This document shows positions 47,930 to 57,940 of a stretch of 64,000 nt of DNA, piece by piece. This DNA is from Chondrosia reniformis (taxonomy: Eukaryota; Porifera; Demospongiae; Chondrillida; Chondrillidae), in the NCBI GenBank assembly GCA_947172415.1, contig OX359190.1, forward strand, positions 3,906,001-3,970,000, written 5' to 3'. The notes under the pieces were generated by a model. The model saw only the letters and a list, made by a program, of their open reading frames with translations. It ran no database searches and was not told the origin of the DNA. Each line of letters starts with the position of its first letter. Within the stretch, counting starts at the first letter, position 1. The position numbers and the translations under genes are program-made.

Positions 47930-49951
47930 CGCCACGCTCCTACTATTGCACAGTCACTCATTTTTGTCAGTTAATCAATCTTGGCAACACCTGCTTGTAA
48001 GTTCAAGGAACAAAATACAAAAGCATTAAAAGCAAATGAGATCACATGCAATGCATGCATGATGTAACATATATACCTCTAGCGATGTCCCAAACATCAA
48101 TCGAATGTTTAACAGCTTTCAGTTCATCTTTAATGTATTTCTGATGGCAACGTGCCTATCAGTAACGGATCTCTTGCACTTCTGTACCTTAATTCGTTTT
48201 GGAGGAAGGTAACTCCTCTGATGAAGCCTTCCTTTTCCATATGTTAGCTACTTGCTACCTCATTACTCTTCAAGGGTATGCATGCATAAATTGGTTGTAT
48301 ATGCAATTAAATAATTAGTTACTGTATAATTGAATAAACTCACTTGAAACATTCCTGTGAAGATTTAAGAGAGGATAGGAGGCACACTTGGCAGAATGTC
48401 CTGGGCTGTCACACCTAGCATCTCTACCTATGGTTATTGGAACACCATTGCTCAGTACCTCCTCCACCACTTCATGTTGTTGATTCTCCCAAATAGTTGA
48501 TATTGCTGGGTAAAGATATTTCCGCTGGTGTAAAAAGAAGGTTCTCTCTGAATAGACTGCACATTCTAGGCATTCCAAGAGACGTAAGACCGAAGCGCCA
48601 GTAACAAGTATAGCGGTAGAAAGATGCAAATTTCCTTCAGGAATATTGTTAATGAAGGGCTGGCTATCCCAAATTCTGTAAAACTTGCATGAGGTGAACT
48701 TCTGGATGATTGAAATAAAAGTACCAAACATTCTATTAACTCTTGGAACTGTACTGTTCTTGCACATGGGACAGGAAGTAAATAATTGCATCAGGGCTGT
48801 CAGGTATACAATGGCTTTTGTAACTTTACTGTGCAAGTGGTCTTCTGATTAAATTTCACAACAACATATATGACACAAGTTATTATTATAGGTATAGTGA
48901 TCTAGGATTGTTATGCACTAGATATCATAAATCATGCTACACTGACAGGTAGGTAATGTATGATTTCATGTTCAGTTTGCCAGTCTATATATAGGCTTTT
49001 TCCACATACATGTCAATATTTTTATGCTCTTCCTCCTCTAAAGTTGTTATAGGGTCAAAGGTGTCGTCTGCATTTAAACACTGATGTGTACAATTCTCAT
49101 CATCAATAATTTCCTCATCCCTGGGAATGGGTGTGGAATGCCTTTCCTTCTGTACTTCAGTAATGTCTTCTGATGAACCCTTTACATTAGCCAGATGATA
49201 TATTGCTGGATAGAACTTGGATTTCAATTGGATCAGTTTGAGTAGAAGCATCTATAAAGACATAATACTCAAGTTCATCATGCAGTTATAATTTTATAGC
49301 ACATTCAAATAATTATATATGCTTAGGCACCTTTTGTGGCAGTTGAACATTGTATCCTTACGGATCTCTTCTTAGTGGGTTTCTCACGTTTAAGCTTGAC
49401 TGTTTTCAGTTGTATTTGTACACCAATAGATCTGACTTCTGAAGGCAGTTCCTCAGGAAGGGCAAGGGCAGAGCCTGAATCACTTTGAGAGGTCTTATGG
49501 CCCAGATCATCCATTTCAGCATCAGATTCTTTAGATACTGTTTCAACAAGTTGGTTGGCATTCTGAGAAGTGGATGACCCTAATTCCATCAGAACCTTTA
49601 AAGTTACAGTAATATAAGAATAGTACCAAATAATTATTTTTATTGCTTAATCTTGCTTGATGTCGCTTTATAAAGGCAGGTCGTTTTTTAGGTGGTTCGA
49701 TATCAGATGATTCTGTTCCTGCTGGTGGCCACTTATAATTGGCTTTGGGGAATACTGTAGGGATAGCATCCTTCCTTAGCTTTCTTTTACTAACATATTC
49801 TTTAGTTAACTGCAATGGTCCTTCTTCAAAGCAGTCTTCTTTGAAGTGGTGGGAGCACAGAACTGAATAAGTGGATGGTGGATCCCAATGAGCTCTGGGG
49901 GTCTTCACTTGCTTTATCCAAAGTTTTTTAACTTGTTCATTGCTAGGGAAT
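47930..49951 (-). pseudogene. THAP-domain DNA transposase (Kolobok-like?), truncated
   Basis: The first exon seen (49951 to about 49650) holds the C-terminal half of a THAP DNA-binding domain: WDPPSTYSVLCSHHF and DAIPTVF. The N-terminal C-x-C exon is missing. Further exons (49589-49324, 49251-48985) are acidic linkers. 48836 to about 48346 has CPMCKN, KFYRIWDSQPFI, ILVTGASVLRLLECL, SERTFFLHQRKYL and GRDARCDSPGHSAK (candidate catalytic Asp). About 48260-48075 has SVTDRHVAI and HSIDVWDIAR with a one-base shift. 47998-47930 has KMSDCAIVGAWRNSI. Similarity then stops at the Penelope complex, so the transposase C-terminus is lost. The DSPGHSAK signature is familiar from THAP-linked animal transposases; the Kolobok label is tentative. 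Confidence 0.7.
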
Positions 49952-50274
49952 CTGTAAAGGTTGACACTGTCTTATCTTCAAAGATAGCAAAATCTATTTT
50001 GAGCATTTCAGTGGCCCTTTAAGCATTTCTATGGTTTATTATTCACTACAAGAATCCTACATGAAAACGTGCTCCAAGCCTTTTATTAATTAACATTGTG
50101 TTATACACACTAATGATAAGCTTATCTCTATTACGAATTAAGCATTTGTAAAACAATTGCTGTGTACTGATTTGCTCTCAAATTTCATAAAACGTTTTTG
50201 GCTTGAATAGTTTCCTTAAGCATATAAATTCCTTTCTTTATTAATCTAGATTTGCAATATTTATTTAGGGGCTA

Positions 50275-50712
50275 CCTGTGGCAGCCCCTTATATTGTTTT
50301 CATTTGCCGATTACATTGTATGGCTTCAGTTACGGAAAGATATATATATATATACAGTACAATATATATATATTTATATATCTATATATATAATACGGGT
50401 TGATACGCAACTATTATAACACTTTATTTATACGTCGATATATATTTAATACAGGTTCATATATACGCAACTATTATAATACTTTATAATACTTAATTTA
50501 TACATCAATACATCGTTTTGCAAATGGCGGCGTTCAGGAAGCTTTAGTTAACCAAGCTTTTTTGTCGCTATATATAATGTTCAGGACACTTAAGCTTCCT
50601 CAATCGTTAGTATTACGAATATATATATTAAATACCAACGATACGGCCAAGTAGTTCGAGTTGATTCGGGGGGCGGAAGCCCCACGAGTTTTTAAACTCG
50701 AAATACTTGTTT
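50275..50712 (-). mobile_element. Hairpin-ended element, copy g (complete, reverse)
   Basis: Begins taggggctacc...ggcagcccc and ends aaactcgaaatacttg on the plus strand. The core holds long TA tracts (50340-50395). Flanked by A/T runs. About 438 bp. Confidence 0.8.
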
Positions 50713-51096
50713 TTACAATGCTTTCCTTTTCAATATGTACCTTCCACATTAGAGGTTCTGGTGACAGCATGAGAAAAGCCAGAAACTACAGGCAGGAAAA
50801 ATAACTACATGGAACAGATCAGAGCGAAGCCACTCTCAATTAGTTTTTGTGTTATATTTAGGTGGATCTTGTTGATGCTGACCTTCTGTTTGTTAGTTAC
50901 CTTTCTGTATATAGATCAATCCAACAGGTGTCTGAAACAACCAATTAATGACAATAGATAAAGTACACATATATATGATGCAAAATGCTCTCTATTGATG
51001 CATCAACTTTGCAAATGAATCACTATGTGTTTATAAACTGAATATAACCACATACAGAGGGTTTGCTCACATTTTATCTTTTGAATTACCCTTCTG

Positions 51097-51235
51097 TTGG
51101 GTCCTGAACCCTGCTGCCGGGGTCCTAAACTCTGTTGCTGGGGTCCTGAACCCTGCTGCTGTGGTCATAAACCCTGCTGCCGGGGTCCTGAACCCTGCTA
51201 CCGGGGTCCTGCACCCTCATCCTGTGGTCACTCAC
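51097..51235 (+). repeat. GC-rich minisatellite upstream of the Helitron 2A ORF
   Basis: About seven units of roughly 21 bases (ggtcctgaaccctgctgc type) readable as PEPCCRG repeats. A related array (SCSWDQPCCWG repeats) precedes the 2A motif in the Helitron at 62.5 kb, so it is probably part of the Helitron 5' region. Confidence 0.75.
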
Positions 51236-51501
51236 ACTGTATCTGGAATGGATTGTCTTGTGTTTGGCAATCTAAAATATGTACTTCCACTTACTGTATG
51301 ATCCATTAATTAAAAATGTACACTGTCCTGAATGAAATGAAACTGGATGGTTTGACAATCCTTATGTCAGTAACATATGAGAATCGCCATGGTCATTTTA
51401 CAACTAATTGCTTGGAGTACCATGACATTCCAATGAAGCATTATCAATTGGTTTTTGTATTGCACAAGAATATGTGCATCCATCAATGAAGGAAATGGTT
51501 C

Positions 51502-52116
51502 ATGTGTACATTGCATCACCTGCTACGCAGAAGGTGCTACTGTAACTTTCGCTTAGCTCGTGCACTAATTATACTGCTATTGCTGGGTAGAGGTGTTGAA
51601 CTAAACCCAGGCCCACGTCAGAATGAGATACATGATGAAATGAGCATGCCTACATCAGCTGTTAATTCAGTTACGGATCAAACTGGAATTGAAGGACAAG
51701 AATACATGGACAGTGAAGTAAAGAAATGTTCTACACTCTCCGTGCTGTCAGCATGTCAGAGAAAGCAGCTAGATGGTGAAACAGCTGAAGAGCACCGTAT
51801 ACAATTATTAAAAATGTCAAAGAACCAGAGACTGCGGCTGCAAAGTGAGACTGAGGAGCAACATGCTGCAAGGCTTGCTACACTTACTGAAAATAACAGG
51901 AAACGGCTGTACTCAGAAATCAATGAAGATCGTGCTGCAAGACTTGCCACCCTCTCTGAAAATCAGAGTAAGAAGTTGCAGTCAGAAAGCAATGAAGATC
52001 GTGCTGCAAGACTTGCCACCCTCTCTGAAAATCAGAGGAAGAGGTTGCAGTCTGAATCGACTGAAAAACGGGAGTCAAGACTGAGCAGCAGTACAAATAG
52101 AAGAAAACAAGATTGA
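51502..52116 (+). CDS. Helitron N-terminal ORF: degenerate 2A plus coiled-coil repeats
   Basis: 204 codons. Residues 18-38 resemble the 2A segments of the other Helitrons but read GRGVELNPGP, with Gly at the invariant Asp position. From about residue 75 come four copies of a roughly 22-residue unit (DRAARLATLSENQRKRLQSE type), strongly helical and charged, probably a coiled coil. The upstream frame (KWFMCTLHHLL) parallels HWFRCTLQLLL of the 62 kb copy and stops just before, so the N-terminus is cut. Downstream only fragments remain (a linker to 52540, Walker A at 52594-52620, an OTU piece), so this is an internally deleted, non-autonomous element. The ORF itself has no stop. Confidence 0.7.
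   Translation: MCTLHHLLRRRCYCNFRLARALIILLLLGRGVELNPGPRQNEIHDEMSMPTSAVNSVTDQTGIEGQEYMDSEVKKCSTLSVLSACQRKQLDGETAEEHRIQLLKMSKNQRLRLQSETEEQHAARLATLTENNRKRLYSEINEDRAARLATLSENQSKKLQSESNEDRAARLATLSENQRKRLQSESTEKRESRLSSSTNRRKQD
51553..51615 (+). other. 2A-like motif with Asp to Gly change
   Basis: Ends GRGVELNPGP. The conserved Asp of DxExNPGP is Gly, which in characterised 2A sequences abolishes or strongly weakens skipping. Confidence 0.7.
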
Positions 52117-52616
52117 TTAATGAATCTAAACAAAGATATACTCTAAGACTAGAGAGAGAGAAAGAGCAAGCAAGATTAAGAATGCAAGCATGAAGGAGGC
52201 AAAAGTGACTTCTGAAAGTAAAACCTAACTCAGAAGCAGAAATAACCAGTAGTATGCCATGTACTAGCATTGTTATAAATATAAATACCAAGGTAAATGT
52301 GACCTGCATTAGTTTAATTTACGAATTCACTAATGGATTGGAGAATGACACTTTGTAGGAAGTTCAAAGAGAATCAACCCAATATGATGATTCAGTCATG
52401 GATGATACTGCTAAGGAAAATCTTATCTGCCAAAAGTCTGAGGAGGTGGACATGGAAGCGGGTGGAAGTATAATTGAGTCTGGTGTTACTGCATTTGCTT
52501 TGCAAGTACCAAGACTACACTCATGAGTTGTACAAACACAGAATGAACACATGCCACAAACCTCCAGAACCATTTCATCTGCCATCTGCTTGTTACAGGT
52601 GGAGCAGGCACTGGAA

Positions 52617-52808
52617 AATCACATGAAAAATCTAAGATACCATTTTCCTACATGCTACATGCCTATTCTGTAAAAAGAGCCTATAGGGGAACTAAACCTA
52701 AAGAGAGCTTTAGATGAAGATACAGGAGTCTTTTCTTCCTTCTTTCATCTTCTTCTCCACTAGGTCAGACAGCCGTTTCTGGGAATTCCACCCTTCATCA
52801 GTGATCCA
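52617..52808 (-). mobile_element. Penelope terminal-repeat fragment inserted in the Walker A codons
   Basis: About 190 bp matching 47395-47640 in reverse orientation, flanked on both sides by CATG. Contains a hammerhead core. Confidence 0.7.
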
Positions 52809-52809
52809 T
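52757..52809 (-). ncRNA. Hammerhead ribozyme motif, core intact
   Basis: Minus strand: ggatca, CTGATGA, a GGG/CCC stem II with a seven-base loop, GAAAC, tetraloop GGCT, GTC and tgacc. Stem III is only A-U and C-G closing GGCT, as in the minimal type I hammerheads described in Penelope-like elements. Stem I pairs atca with tga(c), then gg with cu. Confidence 0.7.
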
Positions 52810-53060
52810 GTTATTTGGGCTATTAGAGAGCATATGTAACGTTTTATGTCTGGGAGCCAAGAGTTGCATGCCTGTATGTTGATGGCTCCCACCAGGGTTG
52901 CAGCCTTAATTTCCAGACAGTGAGACGGATACTTGCAGATGGCAATTGCCTTTTCCGATCTTTCTTAATGATCATTACAGGGTCACAAGAAGGCCATCTT
53001 GCAGTTCGAAGAGCAATCTTGAACCACATGCAAAATATTACACCTCTTCTATGTAGGGAT

Positions 53061-54065
53061 GATACGGTTTTTTTCGTTTTCCCCATACATTGGTATAGGA
53101 GCGAAATCCCGAAATAGGCCGAAAATCGACAAAATAAGGCTATGTATAGCTAAATATACAATATACATACTCTAAATAGACCTTAAAAGCAAGCGGATAT
53201 GTCCTGCTGGCGAAATAATAAACTTTAAAAATTCCCATTTTCGTCTTCTTCATATTCTTCTTCTTCTTCGTCAGCCATAACTAAAAAACTATATAAGCTT
53301 TTGGACTAATTGTTACACGAAACTACTGCAAATTTTCCGAGCTGTATTCTTTTGTAGAAACGAGAGCGATAACGCTATTATTGGGCATGACGGTTTTTGT
53401 AGCCCCCGTAGCAAAGGCATCAATAAATCCGCCATTTAATAATGACGTCATCTCTAGGATACCTTGGAGATTGCGAAATAAAAGTAGGCCTTTATTTGAG
53501 TATTTGAGTATAGAAATGTACGTACGTAGCTACGTACGCTATTATATTGACGAAGTAGTATTGCCTAGAAGTGATTTTATATTGTTCGCAAATTGCTAGC
53601 TATGTATTTTCGTTTTGGTACCCTCGACATCTTTAATGGGCTAACCCGCTTCAAAGTTAGTCAGATGGCTGCCTCGGATAAGTGACACAGAACTTGGTGA
53701 GTGAAACTACAGCAATTGAATTAACAGAGGCGATCTGTGTGTGTCTAAACTGTATTCTGAAACAGTTTGTTAGGGTAGGGTGTGGCCTAACAGAAGTACT
53801 CTATGTTGTATGTCGTCTATTTGTGTAGCTCTCTGTCAGTCATTACATTAACAGTGTAACTCCTTTTTCGGATGCGTTTCTATGTGCAAGTCTTTAAAGC
53901 GACTCATTACAGTAGAACGTTAAGAAACACTTTAATTTGTAAAAGAGATAATCTTATCACTATCGTGAATGAATTATTAGAATGCCTACGGTCAAAATTA
54001 TTTAACATTATAAGTCAGGTTAGGGGTAGCTTGAAAGGTATAAACCTTACAAGCTAACATTATTA
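53061..54065. other. No gene seen
   Basis: Short ORFs only (around 53380-53600 and 53870-54057), without motifs or conserved splice sites. Confidence 0.4.
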
Positions 54066-54099
54066 AAAGTAATGTGTATGTTGCACCATATCCCTACAT

Positions 54100-54420
54100 A
54101 TGGCAGCATTGGCATAGGGACTGGGGCAAATGAAGCAGCAGTACCCTAGCAGGATTCACAGACAAAGACTCTCAGGATCACTGATGAATGGTGGAATTCC
54201 CAGAAACGGCTGTCTGACCCAGTGGAGAAGATGGGAAGAGAAGGAAGAAAAGACTCCTATCCAAAGCTCTCCTCAGGTTTATAGTTCCTTATAGGCTCTT
54301 TTACAGAATAGGCATAGCATGTAGGAAAATAGTATCTAAGATTTTTCATGTATACTTGGATATAACCATTCAGGAATGAACCACTGCAAATGGTGTTTTC
54401 ATATGTAAACATAGCAAAAA
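54100..54420 (+). mobile_element. Penelope terminal-repeat and 5' fragment
   Basis: Contains the hammerhead at 54170-54224, then actcctatcc...tataggctcttttacag and the stretch matching 46200-46320 in reverse. It adjoins the 3' region of the minus-strand Helitron, as the corresponding piece does at 46.1-46.3 kb. Confidence 0.7.
54170..54224 (+). ncRNA. Hammerhead ribozyme motif, core intact
   Basis: ggatca, CTGATGA, stem II (ggtggaattcc, one base pair weaker than the other copies), GAAAC, GGCT, GTC and tgaccca. All core boxes are present. Confidence 0.7.
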
Positions 54421-55735
54421 AGGTCTGTATATGTAGCTAAAAGCCATGAGAGGTTATTAATGTATTATCATTACAAATTCACGCTATGCAAAGACATGCA
54501 GTGAAATTATCAGCAAGTATATAGGCTGCAAATAAGTATATAGGGGAACTAGGACAGAGTCACGATTTCTCTTTAGTAGAGCAAAGAAGATTTTTGTTAC
54601 ACGTTATGTGTAAAATTTAAGTGGTTCAAAGGAATAAAACATTTGTTTGCACTATATAGCTATAAGAATGGAAGGACCAAGGCTACCTGTTTACCTATGT
54701 ACATGGGAAGTAGACACCAGTTTCTAGTGGAGGCACAACATGCAAAATGCTGCCATATGTAGGGATATGGTGCAACATCCTTGCTTGTATAATTTATGCA
54801 TGGCTATGTAATACTTCAATGTGTAACATTCTTTCTTGTTTCTGTCCTTTTTTGTGCCATCCCGACATCTTTACTATTTTTGTAGAAAATTTTTATTGTT
54901 TCTAGTTTCTGTACTTTTTATGGAGCATGAGCTGGGAATTACCTTCCTTGTATAACGTCTTTAAATTACATCTTAAATTTCTAATAACTTTATGGTTTCA
55001 AAATGATCCAGAGTAAAACCACATGTATACAATATATTATTAACTGATAATGACATGAAAGTGTATAATACCATAACTTGACAAAAGAGGATGAATATAT
55101 ATATACCCGTTGAAATGTGCAGTTTGACAGTTACAGAGGAAATTGATGGTAGACTGAGTCTACATGTATTGAGAAGAGTTCACACTGTGGTTTTTTGCTC
55201 AGTCTTTACATGTAGAATATTGAATACTTGTATGTTTTATCCTTCCTGCAGCTTTTGTATATAAATGAGTTTTTATCCTTCTTGAGAAGCTTTAGTGGGT
55301 ATTCTGCAGGAAGAAGAAGGAAATAGTGTTTCAACTTGTGTAAATCAACACTCTTTTGTGGTAGCTAAACATTTATGATTATGATCGATGATGGTGATTA
55401 ATATATGGAAACTAATTATGAGTGCTCACCTCTTTAAATAGGCTGAACATTCTTTGCAACGTAAAGAAATAAATTGTGTAAAATTAAGATATTGAATACA
55501 AAAAGTAGAAATCTTAATTGCATTGATATCCAAAAATTAACACTAATCTCAGCTTGACCAAGCATTGACTATAGACAACTATAAATGTATACCATGTCTC
55601 TTCTTTTAGCAACCAGGCATCTTAAATATAGCACCTAATAAGTTAAACTTTAATAATTTCCCCATGCAGCCAGCGAGCAAACCATGCAACAAAGCCACCG
55701 ATTTTACATATACAACTCGACGTACAAAACCGATT
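54421..55735 (-). other. 3' region of the Helitron
   Basis: No gene. It matches 43980-46150 (reverse) apart from the two insertions found only there. The true Helitron 3' terminus (hairpin plus CTRR) was not located. Confidence 0.6.
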
Positions 55736-57940
55736 TTATGTAGCGCCCTTTGCAACAGATGACACTACCTCGAAATGCTGAGGAAAATGTACAATGTACA
55801 TTGACTTTGCACTGCTGTCAACTGGCAGACTATGATTCAAGTGGTAAGGGCTAAACAGTTGCCACCAATTGTAACTAGTGTCAAACACATAAATATTAGT
55901 CTGCAGTAAATGAGCCAAAGTGAGGATTTCCACATCTGTACCCCACGCTCCATTCATGTTCATGTGAGTGTCTTGAATGTACTCAGCAATGCTATCCTGA
56001 GTCACATGTGCTCCTAATAGAAGAGGTTCAATATTTTGCATGTCGTTCAAGATTGCTCTTTGAACTGCAAGATGACCTTCTTGTGACCCTGTAATGATCA
56101 TTGAGAAAGAACGGAAAAGGCAATTGCCATCTGCAAGTATCCGTCTCACTGACTGAAAATTGGGCCCTGTCAGAAGGCAGTCTGGACTGCCATACCCAAA
56201 ACGACAGGGACGTTGATATTGGACACCAACCTTACTACATGCTTCTTTTTGCCACTTAGAGTCAACTGGATGGAACCGAAAGGAAGATCGTTCCAATTGA
56301 TTCCAACCTCCGTTATTGTTTTTCTTTGCCTTACGTGCACGTGTTTTTTTTGCAAGTTGCCCTTTGTCTTGCTTTGTTAGGCAAAGTGGCCTTTTTTGAG
56401 AATGTTTACTACTCACTTTTTTTTCTTTCAAATGCTCCTTTTTCTTCTTTGGATCAGGTAAAATCATACAAGTGCCACGGAGTTTTCGCTTTCTATTAGC
56501 ACTTTGTTCATGTGGCAAAGAGTAGACCATCAAGTCTGGTCTATGCAACTGTCGTAGCCGATTGATTTCCAGTAGAGACTTGGAACTAACCATAATTGAC
56601 TTTTGGTCAAAGGCAACCAGGTGCACCCCATCAAGTGTTCTTACACGTGATAGTGCAACATAAGCCATGCCAGAACTGAAAACCTGATCAGAGAGGTCCA
56701 TCATGGCACAGTCGAGTGAAAGGCCTTGACACTTGTGGATGGTAACAGCATAAGCCAAAATTAGTGGAAACTGTACCCTGTAAACGTACACTCTTCTCAT
56801 GACAATAAATCTACTCTTCACCTTTTCAACTTCATACTCTGTACTCATATGATCAAACTTCACTGTAACTTTGTGTGCACCAATGGCCACAACAGTACCA
56901 AGTGCACCATTAACTAACCCCAAGCTTGTATTAGTATTTCTGCGCAACATGACTCGTGCTCCAACACCAATATGAAGCACAGCTTCTAAACCAGCAGTTA
57001 GATTGCAGTCTTTGTTCAGCCTCTTTAGCTCTTCTGCTTCTTTTTTGCTCCATTTATGCATGCCCTTAGTTTCGTCCACTTCGTCAGTACAGCAAATTTC
57101 AACAGTCTTGCACTGTAAGTTGCTGAGCATTTTACTATTGAATTCTTCACATGCCTTTCGTGTAGAAAATAGGCATACAGGTGACTGACCAGACTGCATC
57201 AGTTCCTCAAACCTATCTGCTATGGGACCCTGGATAACTCTCTCTTCCAGAATCCTAATACATTCTTCAGACACACAACCACGTCGGACTTCGTCCAAAA
57301 GTACACAGAACTGTGGGTCTTTTTTCTGACGCTCATTAATGGTAAGCTCATCATATACTATAGTTTCCTTCCATATGTTAACAGAAGTCATGCAACCTAG
57401 CTTCGATAAAACTGCTTTGGTATTCAGTTTATCAAACACAGGTGCACCATTGACAGGAGGCAGTTGCAAAAGATCACCCACAAAGAGAATACTAATTGAC
57501 CCAAACCAGTTGTCAGTCCCAAAAACTTCTTCCAGGCGCAAATGAAGGTAGGCCAGGTTCAGACTGGATAGCATGGACACTTCGTCAATAACAAAAAGTT
57601 TCACATCTCGAAGTGTTGTTCTCATGATCTTCAATGAGTCTCGTGGCAGTCCCCAATAGCCAGCTTCTTTACCTTCATGCTCAATGGGTAACTGAAATAA
57701 ACGATGCACAGTGACACCCCCAACATTAAAGGCTGCAAGCCCTGTTGGTGCAGCTACAGCACAGAGAAGTGCTTCATGCTTGTCTTTCCATATTGCAGCC
57801 ACCTGAGCTCTGATGGCCTTTCCAGTCCCTCCAACTCCACTAACAAACATATGCAGTGGTTGCAATTGTGAACATTCACAAACTCCCGACTCATGCCGCT
57901 GTTGGTGAAGAAGGTGTTCAGAAATGCGTTTAAAAGACAC
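55736..57940 (-). CDS. Helitron PIF1-like helicase with C-terminal OTU domain
   Basis: 734 residues. Helicase: Walker A at 35-42 reads GVGGTGKA (the usual Ser/Thr after Lys is Ala), Walker B FVIDEVSML at 116-124, motif III FVGDLLQLPPV at 153-163, and motifs V/VI (LAYAVTIHKCQGLSLD, AYVALSRVRTLDG) near 395-440. A Lys/Arg-rich stretch (about 475-560), possibly nuclear-targeting, leads to an OTU domain with ADGNCLFRSF (Cys nucleophile and Asp kept), WGTDVEILTLA and HFPQHFEVV (His). The frame begins in the tail of the preceding Rep ORF: one extra A in the run at 57932-57935 (plus strand) separates RVF from KRISEHLL, so Rep and helicase were one polyprotein. The Ala in Walker A would impair ATP and Mg binding. 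The OTU part looks intact. Confidence 0.9.
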   Translation of the reverse strand: MSFKRISEHLLHQQRHESGVCECSQLQPLHMFVSGVGGTGKAIRAQVAAIWKDKHEALLCAVAAPTGLAAFNVGGVTVHRLFQLPIEHEGKEAGYWGLPRDSLKIMRTTLRDVKLFVIDEVSMLSSLNLAYLHLRLEEVFGTDNWFGSISILFVGDLLQLPPVNGAPVFDKLNTKAVLSKLGCMTSVNIWKETIVYDELTINERQKKDPQFCVLLDEVRRGCVSEECIRILEERVIQGPIADRFEELMQSGQSPVCLFSTRKACEEFNSKMLSNLQCKTVEICCTDEVDETKGMHKWSKKEAEELKRLNKDCNLTAGLEAVLHIGVGARVMLRRNTNTSLGLVNGALGTVVAIGAHKVTVKFDHMSTEYEVEKVKSRFIVMRRVYVYRVQFPLILAYAVTIHKCQGLSLDCAMMDLSDQVFSSGMAYVALSRVRTLDGVHLVAFDQKSIMVSSKSLLEINRLRQLHRPDLMVYSLPHEQSANRKRKLRGTCMILPDPKKKKEHLKEKKVSSKHSQKRPLCLTKQDKGQLAKKTRARKAKKNNNGGWNQLERSSFRFHPVDSKWQKEACSKVGVQYQRPCRFGYGSPDCLLTGPNFQSVRRILADGNCLFRSFSMIITGSQEGHLAVQRAILNDMQNIEPLLLGAHVTQDSIAEYIQDTHMNMNGAWGTDVEILTLAHLLQTNIYVFDTSYNWWQLFSPYHLNHSLPVDSSAKSMYIVHFPQHFEVVSSVAKGAT

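Larger units (their letters stand above)
52541..53060 (+). pseudogene. Helitron helicase Walker A and OTU remnants
   Basis: A frame-shifted stretch reads LLVTGGAGTGKSH (about 52585-52622), is broken by a Penelope fragment, and resumes as VIWAIREHM (52806-52840), the residues that follow Walker A in intact Helitrons. After a deletion, RRILADGNCLFRSF...ITGSQEGHLAV (about 52922-53010) is the OTU catalytic-Cys region of the 55.7-57.9 kb copy. Non-functional. Confidence 0.75.
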
